Positions 12,301-24,300 of a DNA stretch of 31,593 bases are shown one piece after another. Every line of letters begins with the position of its first letter. The first letter of the stretch is position 1. The notes under the pieces were generated by a model that saw nothing but the letters and a program-made list of their open reading frames with translations, was not told the DNA's origin and made no database searches. Both the position numbers and the translations under genes were made by a program. Source of the stretch: Plakobranchus ocellatus (taxonomy: Eukaryota; Mollusca; Gastropoda; Plakobranchidae); contig BLXT01004995.1 in assembly GCA_019648995.1 (NCBI GenBank), forward strand, positions 2,208,776 to 2,240,368. The letters run 5' to 3'.

Positions 12301-15300
12301 TTTACCTTTACTATGCACACTTCGTATTTGTAGACAATTGGTGAGAGATGAAGATATGGGCCGTTATTTTGATGTGTTGATGACTAGAGTGGATGTTAAA
12401 CGAGGAGACTGGGGTCTTTATAACTTCTACCAGATTCAAGTAAGTGTTTTGATAATAAAACTCAATCTAGTTGCAATTAATTTAGAAGTTGTAAAAGTCT
12501 TTGTGTATCTAAGTTTGAGAAAGTTGAGTTTCAAAACTGTAGTGAAAGTTTGTCAAAAAACGAGGAGGTTGGTTTTTAAAGAGCATATCATAGATTATTC
12601 TTTAGATTTTTTCCTCTCGTCATCTTTTAGCATAAGTGATTCCTCCATTGTGTGGTACCATAACTCGTCTGTCATACAATTTATGACAGCTTTGTGAGAG
12701 CCAAAGGGCATAAAAGGCTTTTGTGGACATGCTGTTTACTTCTAGTAAAAATTTGAGGAAAAAAAAGGATAAACATGACTTTTTGAAATTTCAGGTAAAG
12801 CTTGTGAATTTGGCGAGTCCTTTCTTCTTTATTTGTTTTTCATCACATCCTTTTTTAGTTATCGAAGTTTATTTTTGCTAACTTTAATTTTTTATCCTCA
12901 AATAGTGAAAGAGTGTTTTTTTGTTTCATCCTGATGATTGTGAATGGTTTTTTTTTGCTAATATATTTATTTCCTTCTTTTGTCCTTTTCTGGACCAGTT
13001 GGTTTTCCAGCCCTCCAAAAAGCTATACATTCTTTTCACTCAATGGGGGCGCATTGAAGATGATGGTCAGTTCCAACACACACCCTTTACAGATAGAGAG
13101 GAAGCAGTCAAGGAATTTGCCAAAGTTTTTAGGGAGAAGTCAGGAAACAAATGGGCAGACATAAACAGGTAGCCTACTTGTTCGATTTTTTTGTTCAGTG
13201 ATAAGTTATGTGTATTTGCCATTGGCTGTACTTTCATCCATCTTTATGCATGTGAAAAAAAAGAGAAGCAACTCTTTTATTCAGGGACACCATTTCATTT
13301 AAATTATCCAATAGCCCCTTTTGAATCTTATTTGGGGGAATGGAAAGATGACAGCAGAGTTAGAAGAGAGAGGGCAAGACATAACATACATGTTCTATCC
13401 TAAAGTATTTTTACTTTTTAAGTGGCTCAGTCTCCTATCTGATTTTGTTTTGAATATGTGTGTAGAAAAAGAGGGAGGGGGTGTTGATATCTATCAATAT
13501 TCCCATATAGTAGTTGCTGGGCTAAACAAAGAAACATAAAAAACAAATGATATATGATGTCATAATATAATGAACATAAACTAATTCTCAAACCAGGTAT
13601 GAACAGAAGCCTGGCAAGTATAGATTGGTGGAAGATATTGCACGCCAGGCTCCACCAGCCCTAAAAGATGTAGATATTGACCTAAGCAGCAATGTTGCTT
13701 CAATGCTGCCCAAACACTTACAAAATGTTATTAACATTCTGGTGGGTTGCATGTCTTTGATCAAAAGAATATTATAAAGTTCATTGTAACATGTAAAAAA
13801 TATCACAGTCCTTATTAAGTCTACAATCTATTTATTTTGCTTCTCTCTACTTTTTGTAATTTATATTATGTATCTCACAAGACAGGGACTAGACAAGACA
13901 ATTTCTTTTTATTATTGAAGATAATTATCATCTTTCATGATAGATGGGCAAATAACAGAATAATAATAGATTTTTATGACACATGGTTGACATTTTCATG
14001 CCATTATTTTGATTTCAAAAGATTGATTTTGAAAGTCAGCTGGGTTTTTTTTTTAGTTTTTTTATTTATTCTCGTCAAACTAGTTACTCATTCAGTGTAG
14101 CTTTGAAAAAAGAACAGCTTCTATCAGAATTTAGATATTTTGAATTATATTGTTGATATGAATGATTAAAAAGTTTATTCTATAAAAATTTTGAGTCAAC
14201 AAAAATTGTGTTTGTCTAAAAACAATTACAATTACAGAATATCTCTTGCATCAAAAAATTACAGAAAAAATACTTTGGAGGAAAATCTGAATCTCTGAAA
14301 ATGTGAAAAACTGATTTTTTTGGAACAAATAATTTGAAACATATTTTTAAATTTCAATTTTTTTCTGTAAAAAACAAATGAAAATTTTTTTAGCTCAAAG
14401 TTACAGGCGGCCACGTGAAAATAATACCTGAAATTTATCAAATCTAGAAATAATCACTTATTATGAAAGTTTTTTTTGCACAGTGTCAAAGCACATTTTT
14501 TCGCCTGTAATGAACTTAAAATTGGTGGGGGGAAAAAATGGGGGACAAACAATTTATTCCTTGTGCGTTTAATTTTCTAATATCTAAACTGATTAAAGAT
14601 GTTTGTGTAGCTGTCTGCCAAAATGAGTTGAGTTGTGATTTTGCATGATTGACTTCAAATGAAAACCATTGTCTAGAGGGATGAAAACCAATGGCAGCTC
14701 GTCTATATGGGCAGGTTGGGCAATGCCCAGCCAGATTAGCTGAGGCCTGACCAGCCTGCAGCGACCAAAATAAATCAATTAATTTTAAAAAATATTAATT
14801 TCTAAAAATAAATTAGAGAGAGAAATAACAGTGAACAATCCACTCTCCTCTATGACGTAAAACTGCAACATATAGAGTATAGACACAGAGCTGGCTGGGT
14901 GTGCTCAACCACTAGGCCTACTATGTTAAAGGACATAGACGCCAGCTGCTGGCTTACCGCAGTTGTAGCTAGCCCAACCAAGTTCTTTTACAGTGACCTG
15001 TAATTAACAAGGAAAAAACAAGAGGCACGAACTGGGTCTTGATCAGGGAAAGCATTGTCTTGTCCTATTCATCAGAAAAGAAGGCAGGTCACGCCCTCAG
15101 ACCCATACTTTTGCTTTTTCGACTCATTGTCCCTGTCCGGTGGGTATCCCTGTGACGTAATCACTCTCCCACTTGTCTTTCGCTGCACAGTGAATGGCAA
15201 CCCTCTGGAATCTGGAAGTCATTCTTTTGTTTGCAAGCCCTTAAAATAATGAGATATTAATGAGGAATGATTGCCGCTAGGCTTTACCAAATTTAAGTTT

Positions 15301-18300
15301 CATGCAACCTGAAGGTATAATAATATTCTATTTTGTTATGAGTAATCTTGTTTCATCCACTACAAAATTAATAAAAGAGCCAAGAGGACTAACTTCTAAT
15401 AATCTAAAACAGTTACCGGTTCATTTTATAAGGATGGCTGTCAACTAGGAATAGGTTATCATCTTTTTACTTTATTAGCTTCTCCCAACAAGAGATTGGG
15501 GGTGTGATGAGCGGGTTTGCCCTGTGCCCTGTGTTTATGATCAGAAAGTTCATGACTGAAAGAAGACCATTTTCTTGAGAGCCTTATTCCAGGATTAGAT
15601 TTACAAATTAGGAATGACAGCTTTTTCTTGTGATGATGTGACTCAGCTAGATGACAATATGAAACGATGAAACTGTGCGGACTCAGAATTTCAGTGTCTT
15701 TGAGAAGAGTTTAGTGGCCTACATTACTTTCTCTTGCAATTTTTTCTTTGTTGAGATTATTATCGAAGCTGCTGATCTCCATTTCATTTTAAGGTTTGAT
15801 GATTATAATGATATCCCAATGTAGGCAAAGTGATTTCAAACGGCTCCTGATCAATTGAGCTCAACATCAACTGACAGAACTTGCAAAATTTGTGTAATGA
15901 ACGCAACAGACAATATTTAACGGCATTTTGCGAAAGAAGCTTAGAAGAAAAATTAGAGATTAAGAAACTGGGACCTGAATCCCCACCAGGGACTCCGCCA
16001 ATGAATTGAGAGTATGCTCAACCAATGCTCACACCCACGAGCCACCGTTGGTGAAAACTACTCGTCTTTCTGTGTGTAAAACTCTCTATAGACATGCAAA
16101 AAGCTTTCTATACGTAAAGCATTGAGAATATTTACTTCTTTACTTAAATATTTGGAGTTAATCTCAGTCATGTAGATCCACAACGTGACTCATTTTGTCA
16201 AACGGCCACACATTTTTTTTCCTTTGGAAAGAATGGAACCTAAAAACAAATTGAATCTTGCAAACTTCTGTGCTACATATTGCTGAGACAGTCATATTGT
16301 GAATTTGAAGTGTATTCAATTCCTGAGCTCAAGTTCTTGCATCTTGTTTCAGTTGCTACTTGTTTTGAACATGGGTAAAAGATATTCAATTGATAAAATT
16401 TAGAAACATACTCAGGCACCAAAGTTTCAGCATATCAACATTTATTTTATACTGCAAGCCCTGTTCCACAGATCCGTGTCAATCATTTTCTCATGTAACT
16501 ACATGTATTTCTTTTTAATGATTACCTTCATGGACATTTAGACTTTTTTTTTTATAAGGTACTACAAGTTTATGGAATTCTCTCTCTTATATAATATATG
16601 TTATTTGTTTAGATGGATCCTGAGGCAATACAATTTTCAATGAAGAACATCCGTGGCTTAGACACAAAATCACTTCCATTTGGCCAATTAAATGAAGAGA
16701 GGCTTCTACAGGGGCAGAAACTTTTGCAGCAAATTGAGTGAGTTATGATGCAAAGTTTTTTTTACTTTTCTTTCATCCCAAGTCAAATTATTTCACTGCT
16801 ATCTCATTTAATTCTTAATTACATAATAAAGAAATGATATTTTTAGAAAAACCTTTTTCGATGGCAGGTTCATCAAACCTCTGAAAAGTCTCCTTTGTGA
16901 ATGAAGACTTAGAGGTTCATACACTTGTCATTGATATGATCTTAATAAATTCAATTTAAGTATATGTCTTGAAACCAGTCCCAAAGAATTGTAAGTTGTA
17001 TTTAGAACATTTGAAATCATTCCTATAGCCTTAAACTTCATTCTATGAGCCCTCTAACAATGAAAATATGTGAACAGATATGTTTACTCTGTGCCAACAT
17101 ATATCTTTTAAAAGTTGATAACGTAAAAAAAAATATATTTTCTGAAAAAAAATTATTTCAGCTTTCTTTCATTAGGACTGACCTCTCCACTTACTTAAAT
17201 ATATATGTACCTTACTCTTCTTTTGGGTCAACCTCCCTTAAATATTTACCATCCCCCTTATTAGTTTAGAAGTTTGGGTATTAACTGTTTTAATCAGTAA
17301 TAATCTTTTTTATGGTTTTCAAGGACTTAACAGTCAGAATCTCATGGCTCACCAGCAGACACCTAAAATTAGCAACTAGGGCATCTGTGGATAACATCTA
17401 ATGCCAAAACGCTGCATCCAATTTTTTTTTTTTTTATTTTGATGAACAATTAAAAAACTCAATGCAATAGTTGCCTCCTTATAATCCCATTCATGCGTAT
17501 TATTGGCAGACAGGGAGGAGCGGTGGTTCATCTTGTAGGGTAGTTGACTACCAAGTCAGAGGTCCAAGGTTCAAATCCCAGTCAAGACCAATTCAATTTG
17601 TCTTTGCTCCTCTGTGTCTATCCAGCACTAAATGGTTAGCTAGGTTTCTTAAGACTCTGCAAAAGTAAAGGCGGCGAGGAAAGCAATGACAAACTACCTC
17701 ATAATGCTGCATGCCAAAAACAATCAGGACTTTACTCCTGGTTCCCGATGCTTGGACTGAACGTGGGACCCACTTTACTTTTTTATTGGCAAATAAGTTA
17801 AAAAGAACTAATTTTTTTTTTCTAAAAATCAATTATATACCAGTAGTATCTTCACCACCAAAGCTGAAAAAGTGTAAATGCATAAGGTTTTCAATTGATA
17901 CCTGACTTGAATTGTGTGTTTTGGACTTGGAGATCTTGTGTTATGGTCAAGAAAGCTACTGTGTCAATGGAGCTACAAGTGAATCTCATAATTTCATAAA
18001 TATTAAATGAAGTACTGACTGTTTAATACTATATTACTACTTAAACTAAAAAAAATGATAAAATTATGTATTTGCAAAACTGTAAGATGTATTCATAAAT
18101 GTCTTAAGTCCAGCCTCATGGGTCAGATATGATATATCATATTCCTGAGAAAGAAAGAAGTGAAAGGTTTTCCATATTTTTAAATGCTATTTTTTTAAGT
18201 GTTAAAAATCTATCTCCATAACTTGATTTGGAATTAATGTTGTTCAATCTGATTTGTCTCCAAAGCAAAGCTTAGAGATAGGGGTTAAGATTGTTTCAAT

Positions 18301-21300
18301 TGTTTCAACTGCTCTGAATGCAACTTCTTATTCATGTAGACTGGATTCGAAAAAAAAAACCCATAATCTGTGATTATTCTGTCTTAAATCTAATTTGTTC
18401 CATCAATGAATATTTTATACAGATTATTGGTTGATGAAATAGACAAGTATAAAGAAAAGAGTAAAAAAGAAGATCCTAGTACTGAGGAGAAAGATGCCCA
18501 TAAAAAGAATTTAGAGAAGGTTGGTGTTTTGAGTACTCAAAGCTATTAGTCATAAGTATCTCTACTCAGAGAATATTGGATGTCAGAGTTAATCAAGTTC
18601 TATGTAATGATCTTTCAGGTTTAATGTATGATACTGTAAAATTTAAGTTTTTTTTCATTTAAATACATTGTTTTATGCTTGCTGTCTCTCTCCTACTTGC
18701 CAATTTGGCATAAATGTCAACAATACAAATGTAAGACCAAATACATTCAGGATGGATTTAAAATGCTTGGAGCTCAATGATTTTTTAAGGGCTGTTTCAT
18801 TTTATTATTATAATGTAGTCTTAAACTTTATCTTTGCATTCTAACTGGGCTTGATTTACCGCACCCATTTTGACTACCCCTGTTCTTAGGGCTACCAATA
18901 CAATCTTTGTTGTATTTTAAGAGAACTAGTTTCAGTCCATTTTTTAATGTAAAACAATTCGTTTTAAATGAATTTTTTTTTCTTCCTTAGTTTAAGGGAT
19001 GAAGTCAAATATGTCTTTAAATGTAAAGTTTAACTGAAGGTTCAAGCTTTGTTTATTGATCATTGATGTTGATACTCATGCTTTCCATTCCACCTTGTTT
19101 TCAGCAAACAAGTAAAATGTACCAACAAAGAATTTTTTTTTAGATTTATCTGAATTATTTTATCCACTTTTCTCTTTTATTTCGCAGGTTGCAGATTTGA
19201 GTAATGACTACTATCATGTAATCCCACAGTCAAATTTTTCTTGCAAAAAGCTGCACCCTTTAGATGACAGACACCGCCTGCAGAGCCAGATATACAACCT
19301 ATCTAATCTGCTGCACTACCAGGTTGCCTGTAGGTTTGTTTTGGCTGCTATGTGGCACAGACATGGTAAGTGATATAGAAATAATTGTGTCTGATGCATT
19401 TAGATAGGATAAGACACCTTATTTTAATTATCTAAATTCTTTAGTTCAGCATAGGGCAAAGGTGGAAAATTTTGGGGGGTTAAATGGGGCATTTCAAATT
19501 ATAAAGACAATTCCAATTCAAATTGAGTATTCAGATAAAATGAGGGTTAAAAGAGATGAAAGTCCATTGATTGGCTAATAGAGTTACTGAAATGTTGAAA
19601 ATACTATGTGGTTTTGGGTACCTGCTTGGCCAAGTTTTTAAAATAAACATTTTGAACAAAAAAGACATTTGACTATATTTTGCACTGTACAGATTTATCA
19701 TCCTTAGCATCTCCTCTGTTAGCATTTGCTCTTGAAATCCACATAAAATAAATAATCTTAACTCTAACCAAGTTAAATTGTAGTAACCAATCCACTTTCA
19801 ATCAAGGTGTTTCAGCTCAAGTGGCCTTCATATTATAGCTACCTCATATTTGATCACCAATTACATTTCTTTACTGTAATTGCAAAGTGTTATCCAGTCC
19901 AAAATATTTATATGCTATGCAAAATTTCAAGACGCCCATTTAGAAAAATATTGATTTAACTGTAGTTAATGGGGTAACAGGGTAAATTTCAAGACGCCCA
20001 TTTAGAAAAATATTGATTTAACTGTAGTTAACAGGTTAATGTGCAAATTTATGGTGTAAAATGTATTTGATATGCTTGCCAAATGTTTTTAACAATTAGA
20101 AGCTATCATAATATAAAATAGGCCCTATATAGGCCCTATTTAAAGACCTTTTTTAAAGTAGAATTTACACTTAGTATGTATTACAAAATTTTAAGGGTAG
20201 GGATATTTATTATTTCCACATTCTTTTCTTTTGGGAGAGGGGGGAGAGGGGGGGAAGAAGATGTTGAATTAATCTTGTGTGTGTGTGGGAGAGGGTGAAG
20301 GGGGTGTAAAAATATTTCAGGTTTCTGGGTCATGGAGGTAATGCAAATATTAGTAAATTAGGGGTTGTACACCTATAGAAGGAAATTTGATGGAATTTTG
20401 AGGCTCAAAGTTTAAATTTGACAAAAGTATGACATTTTATTTGGGTTGCTGGAGGTAAAAGATTTAATTTTTTTGTTTTTGTTTTTGTGTGCTTTTTTTA
20501 AGCGATGGAAAAGAAAAGTGTGTCTCAAATGAGGTTGAGTTATTATATTTTTATTCTGTATTGTTATATCTAATAAAAAAAACAACATGTAAGTTTCCAT
20601 TATTATTACTTTTCAATTATCTCTGGCTGGTCTTAATTTTCTTTGTATTCACAATTAAGAAGAGTCATTTTGTCTGGATTGCCAAATGCCACTTGGCTGC
20701 ATAGCATATTGATCATACATGAAGGCCTATCGTATGACAAATATTGCCCAACTTAATATTATCTGTTGTGCCCTTTATTTGTCTTGACATGCCTTGCTTT
20801 TGAGACAATATTAATTTTACCAACTTTGATATGCAGTAACTGAGTAAGCCACATCATACTTTTCCTGTACATTTATGAGCTGTGTTCTCCACAGAGTACA
20901 ATCCCATTGACTTTGTGTATCATTCCATGGGATGCAAAATGCAGTTAATGGATCGCAATGAAGACATGGTCCAGGTGATATTGAAATATATCTGGCTTTC
21001 CAAGAATGCAAGTAGGTTATTACTAAATTTATTTTCTTGTGTCTATGTGTGTTTGTGTGTGTGTGTGTGGGGGGGGGGGGTAGAAGGGTATAGCCTGGCT
21101 TGGTGATAGATTTAAAGTATCAATTTTCAAAGTTTTTCTGTCATAGCTTATGATAGAATAAAGAAAGTGTTGTTTTGTTTTAATATTTATTTATTTATTT
21201 ACATATGTTCCATCAATTTTTAGTGATATTTCCAACTCTTTGTGTTTGAGGACCAAAATTCCTGTTTACATAGACGTGTTTTAAAGAAAAAGTAAAACTT

Positions 21301-24300
21301 AAAAAAAATTGATAATCCGATGCAGAAAATGCTGACTATCTACTTAATTTGCATAAACAAAAGTGTAACGTTTTACCTCTATTAGGTAAAGATGATTTGG
21401 TAGAAAATAAAAATGTATTTTCTTGTGACACCTCATAGGTTGAGCTATGTTGAGAGTTTAAATAATTTGGAATCATGTTATTTACTTCCTTTATACTGTG
21501 CACAATTTTTGATGATATATGGAGTACATTTTCCGGTAAATCATTTTTTTAATTATGTGAAACATTAGAAGTTTGAAACATGTTTATTTTTATGTTGAGC
21601 AGAATCAAGCCCAGAAAAAGATAAAAACAAAAACTATGAGATAAGATTTGTTTTTCCAGCCTATATTTTAAATTCAAAATTGTCCCAAAATTGTTAAATT
21701 TGATTACGGCAAGTTAGTTTGTAATTCCAAACATTAAAAATACTTTGCTTCCCCCCCCCCCCCAATTCTGTGCAAATATAATATGAGTATGTTTCTTTCT
21801 AAAGGAATTAATGAGGAAGAAAACAAGCCTAGGAATCTTTGCTATCAAAAGAGTTATCCAGGACATCCCCTTCATTAAGACTAGAATAAGACATTTATTT
21901 TAAATTTGTTGTTTTTCATTTCCAACAATATGTTGGTATAAATTGAGAACTTCTTTGGTAATTTTAGGATTAATTATCAGATTTTTTCTATTCTCCTTTT
22001 TAAAGCACAAGATGTGCATGCCATATACAAACTAGAGCGTGAAGGGGAAAAAAAAAGAACTGAGATGTTCAAGCATCAGAGTGAGCGTCGCCTCCTATTT
22101 CATGGCTCAAGCACTTGCAACCTCCTCAGCATTTTGCATCATGGATTGGTGGTGTCACCACCCAATGCAGAAAGCTCTGGCTCACTCTACGGCAAGGTAA
22201 GTTTTGCAAGAATAATGTTACATTTTCATAATTTGTATAATAGAACTCTATTGTTGGTTTCTTTTATTTTAGAGAGAAAACTGTCGTTATGAAGTATCCT
22301 TTTGATAAAATCAAGGCTTCTTTTTTTTTTATTAAAATATGTGGGCAATACTTTCAAAATAAATATTGCTGTAATTGCTATAAACTTAGAATTTAAAAAT
22401 TTTGGGTAGAATCATAGCTTATTCATTTCATTTACTCTTTCATCAATTTATCAATTCAACTGTAAATTTAGTACATATTTCAGGAAATGATTTATTCTCT
22501 ACAAAATAAACTGTATGTAATGCATGAATAATGATTTGCAATGAAAATAAATTCTGTTAATTTTTTTAACCTGATAAAGATTAAACATCTTGTGTGATTC
22601 GACTTTAGTTGGGACTAAACTTAAACGAAGTCAGCATTTCAGGACAGAACAGAGGAGTAATTTTGCTTTAGGTTTATGCTTTTTTTCATATTCTTTCATT
22701 TTCAGGGAATATACTTCTCAGATGCTTTCTCCTTTAGTGCAAACTACACTCGCTCAAGCAAAGTAAAATTTATGCTGTTGTGTGAGGTAACAGTAATATG
22801 TCTCCGCCTGTATCAATTATGCATGCTGCAATTCTTTATCACTCTAATCATTTAGGCTTATATACCTGTAAATCTGGTTCTTTCTCTCTCTCTCTCTCTC
22901 TCTCTCTTTATCTCTCTCTTTCTCTCCATCTATCTCTCCTTCGCTCTCCTCTCTCCCTTCTGAAATGGAATCTTTGCAAGATATACCACTTTGGATTGGT
23001 TTTATAAGGTTTTCTTAAGCAATATCTATTTCAATCATAGAGAAGATGTAAATAGCAGCAACTGTTACGATGCTGGGGTTATTATTTAGATATAATATGT
23101 CTCTCGTGGAAATAACATATAAAGTGCATTCTTCCAAATTCAGACTCCTTTACCTCCCTCTCTTTACTCAGCACTTTTATGTTTAGAGAACACGCCAATT
23201 TCTCTAATATTAGGAATTTTTATATGCTTAGTGTCACCAATCACAATGGGCTAGACAGTTATAGGTCTAGATGAATACTGCCTGTGACAAGCAGTTCTTT
23301 TAAATAGTCAAAACGAACAGAAATTTTACTCCAAGTTTTGCTGAAAATTGAACGAAAATTTTACTTATTTAAATTGAGAACAATTTCAGAGAAGCAAGGT
23401 ATCTCTCTGTTGGTCTACAAATTCACTAACGTCAGAGATCAGCAATCTCTGGAGCAAGCTCACAATCATCTTTTTATACTCACCAATCACAGTCTATAGA
23501 AAATACTTGTTATGCAATATGCAAGCTCATGAGGTCAGTATCACAAAACAACACATACCAGAAGAAAAATAGAAATTACCGTCTTATTTAATCAAAGTTA
23601 GCAAAAAATATTACCCAATCAAATATTCTCATTTACCTTCTTTTTATAAACGTCAAGCTTATCTAATTGTGGGGACACAATCTTGCAGTTTCTTGTTGAC
23701 AAAGTTTTTTCAGCTTCAAAAACCTTCCCGAAATTCCTAGATCTAAAAGGGTAAACAAAGCTAAAATAACGAAAACACTAATAGACTTAAATAGGCCTAG
23801 CCTTGCTGACTTAGAATAATAGTAATTACAAGTAAACTAACGTAGATAAAGATATCAGACATATTTAGTCTAGATCTAGACTCAACTCAGGACAGCATGC
23901 CAGCCACTTTCTTCACACTTAGGAAAAAAAAGCTTTGTAAACGGCAAAGACATAATTATGGACCTCTATTCACCATCTTATTTGATGTAACAACAGCAAA
24001 ACGTCTGGAGAGTTAGTGTCCAATGTCAGACAGAGTAGTTATACTAAATTGGTAGCCAAACCATTAAATCTAGGAATTATTCTAGTGTATGCACCAACAT
24101 CTGATGGTGAAGACATAGAAGTAGAAAAGTTTTATGAAGAAATACAAAAATCAAAAGGCTATCTAAATCCCAGGATATCATGAAAATAATGGGAGATTTC
24201 AATGCAAAAGTTGGGATGAAAAAGTAGAAGATGTTGTTGAGGCCAGTGGCATAGGGACTGTAAATGAGCGTGGAAGTAGGCTAATTGAATGGTGCCAAAT

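Noticed and set aside
14593-14778. Minus-strand ORF with WLGIAQPAHIDELP
   Set aside because: It probably reads a dispersed-repeat fragment (palindrome TGGGCAATGCCCA); no family recognised, no splice or start support.
14898-14918. Minus-strand box-A-like GGCCTAGTGGTTGAGCAC
   Set aside because: A good A box but no box B at the right distance; not enough to call a tRNA or SINE.
17471-17905. ORFs in and around the SINE
   Set aside because: They span the tRNA-like head and SINE body, with no protein similarity that I can see; better explained by the mobile element.
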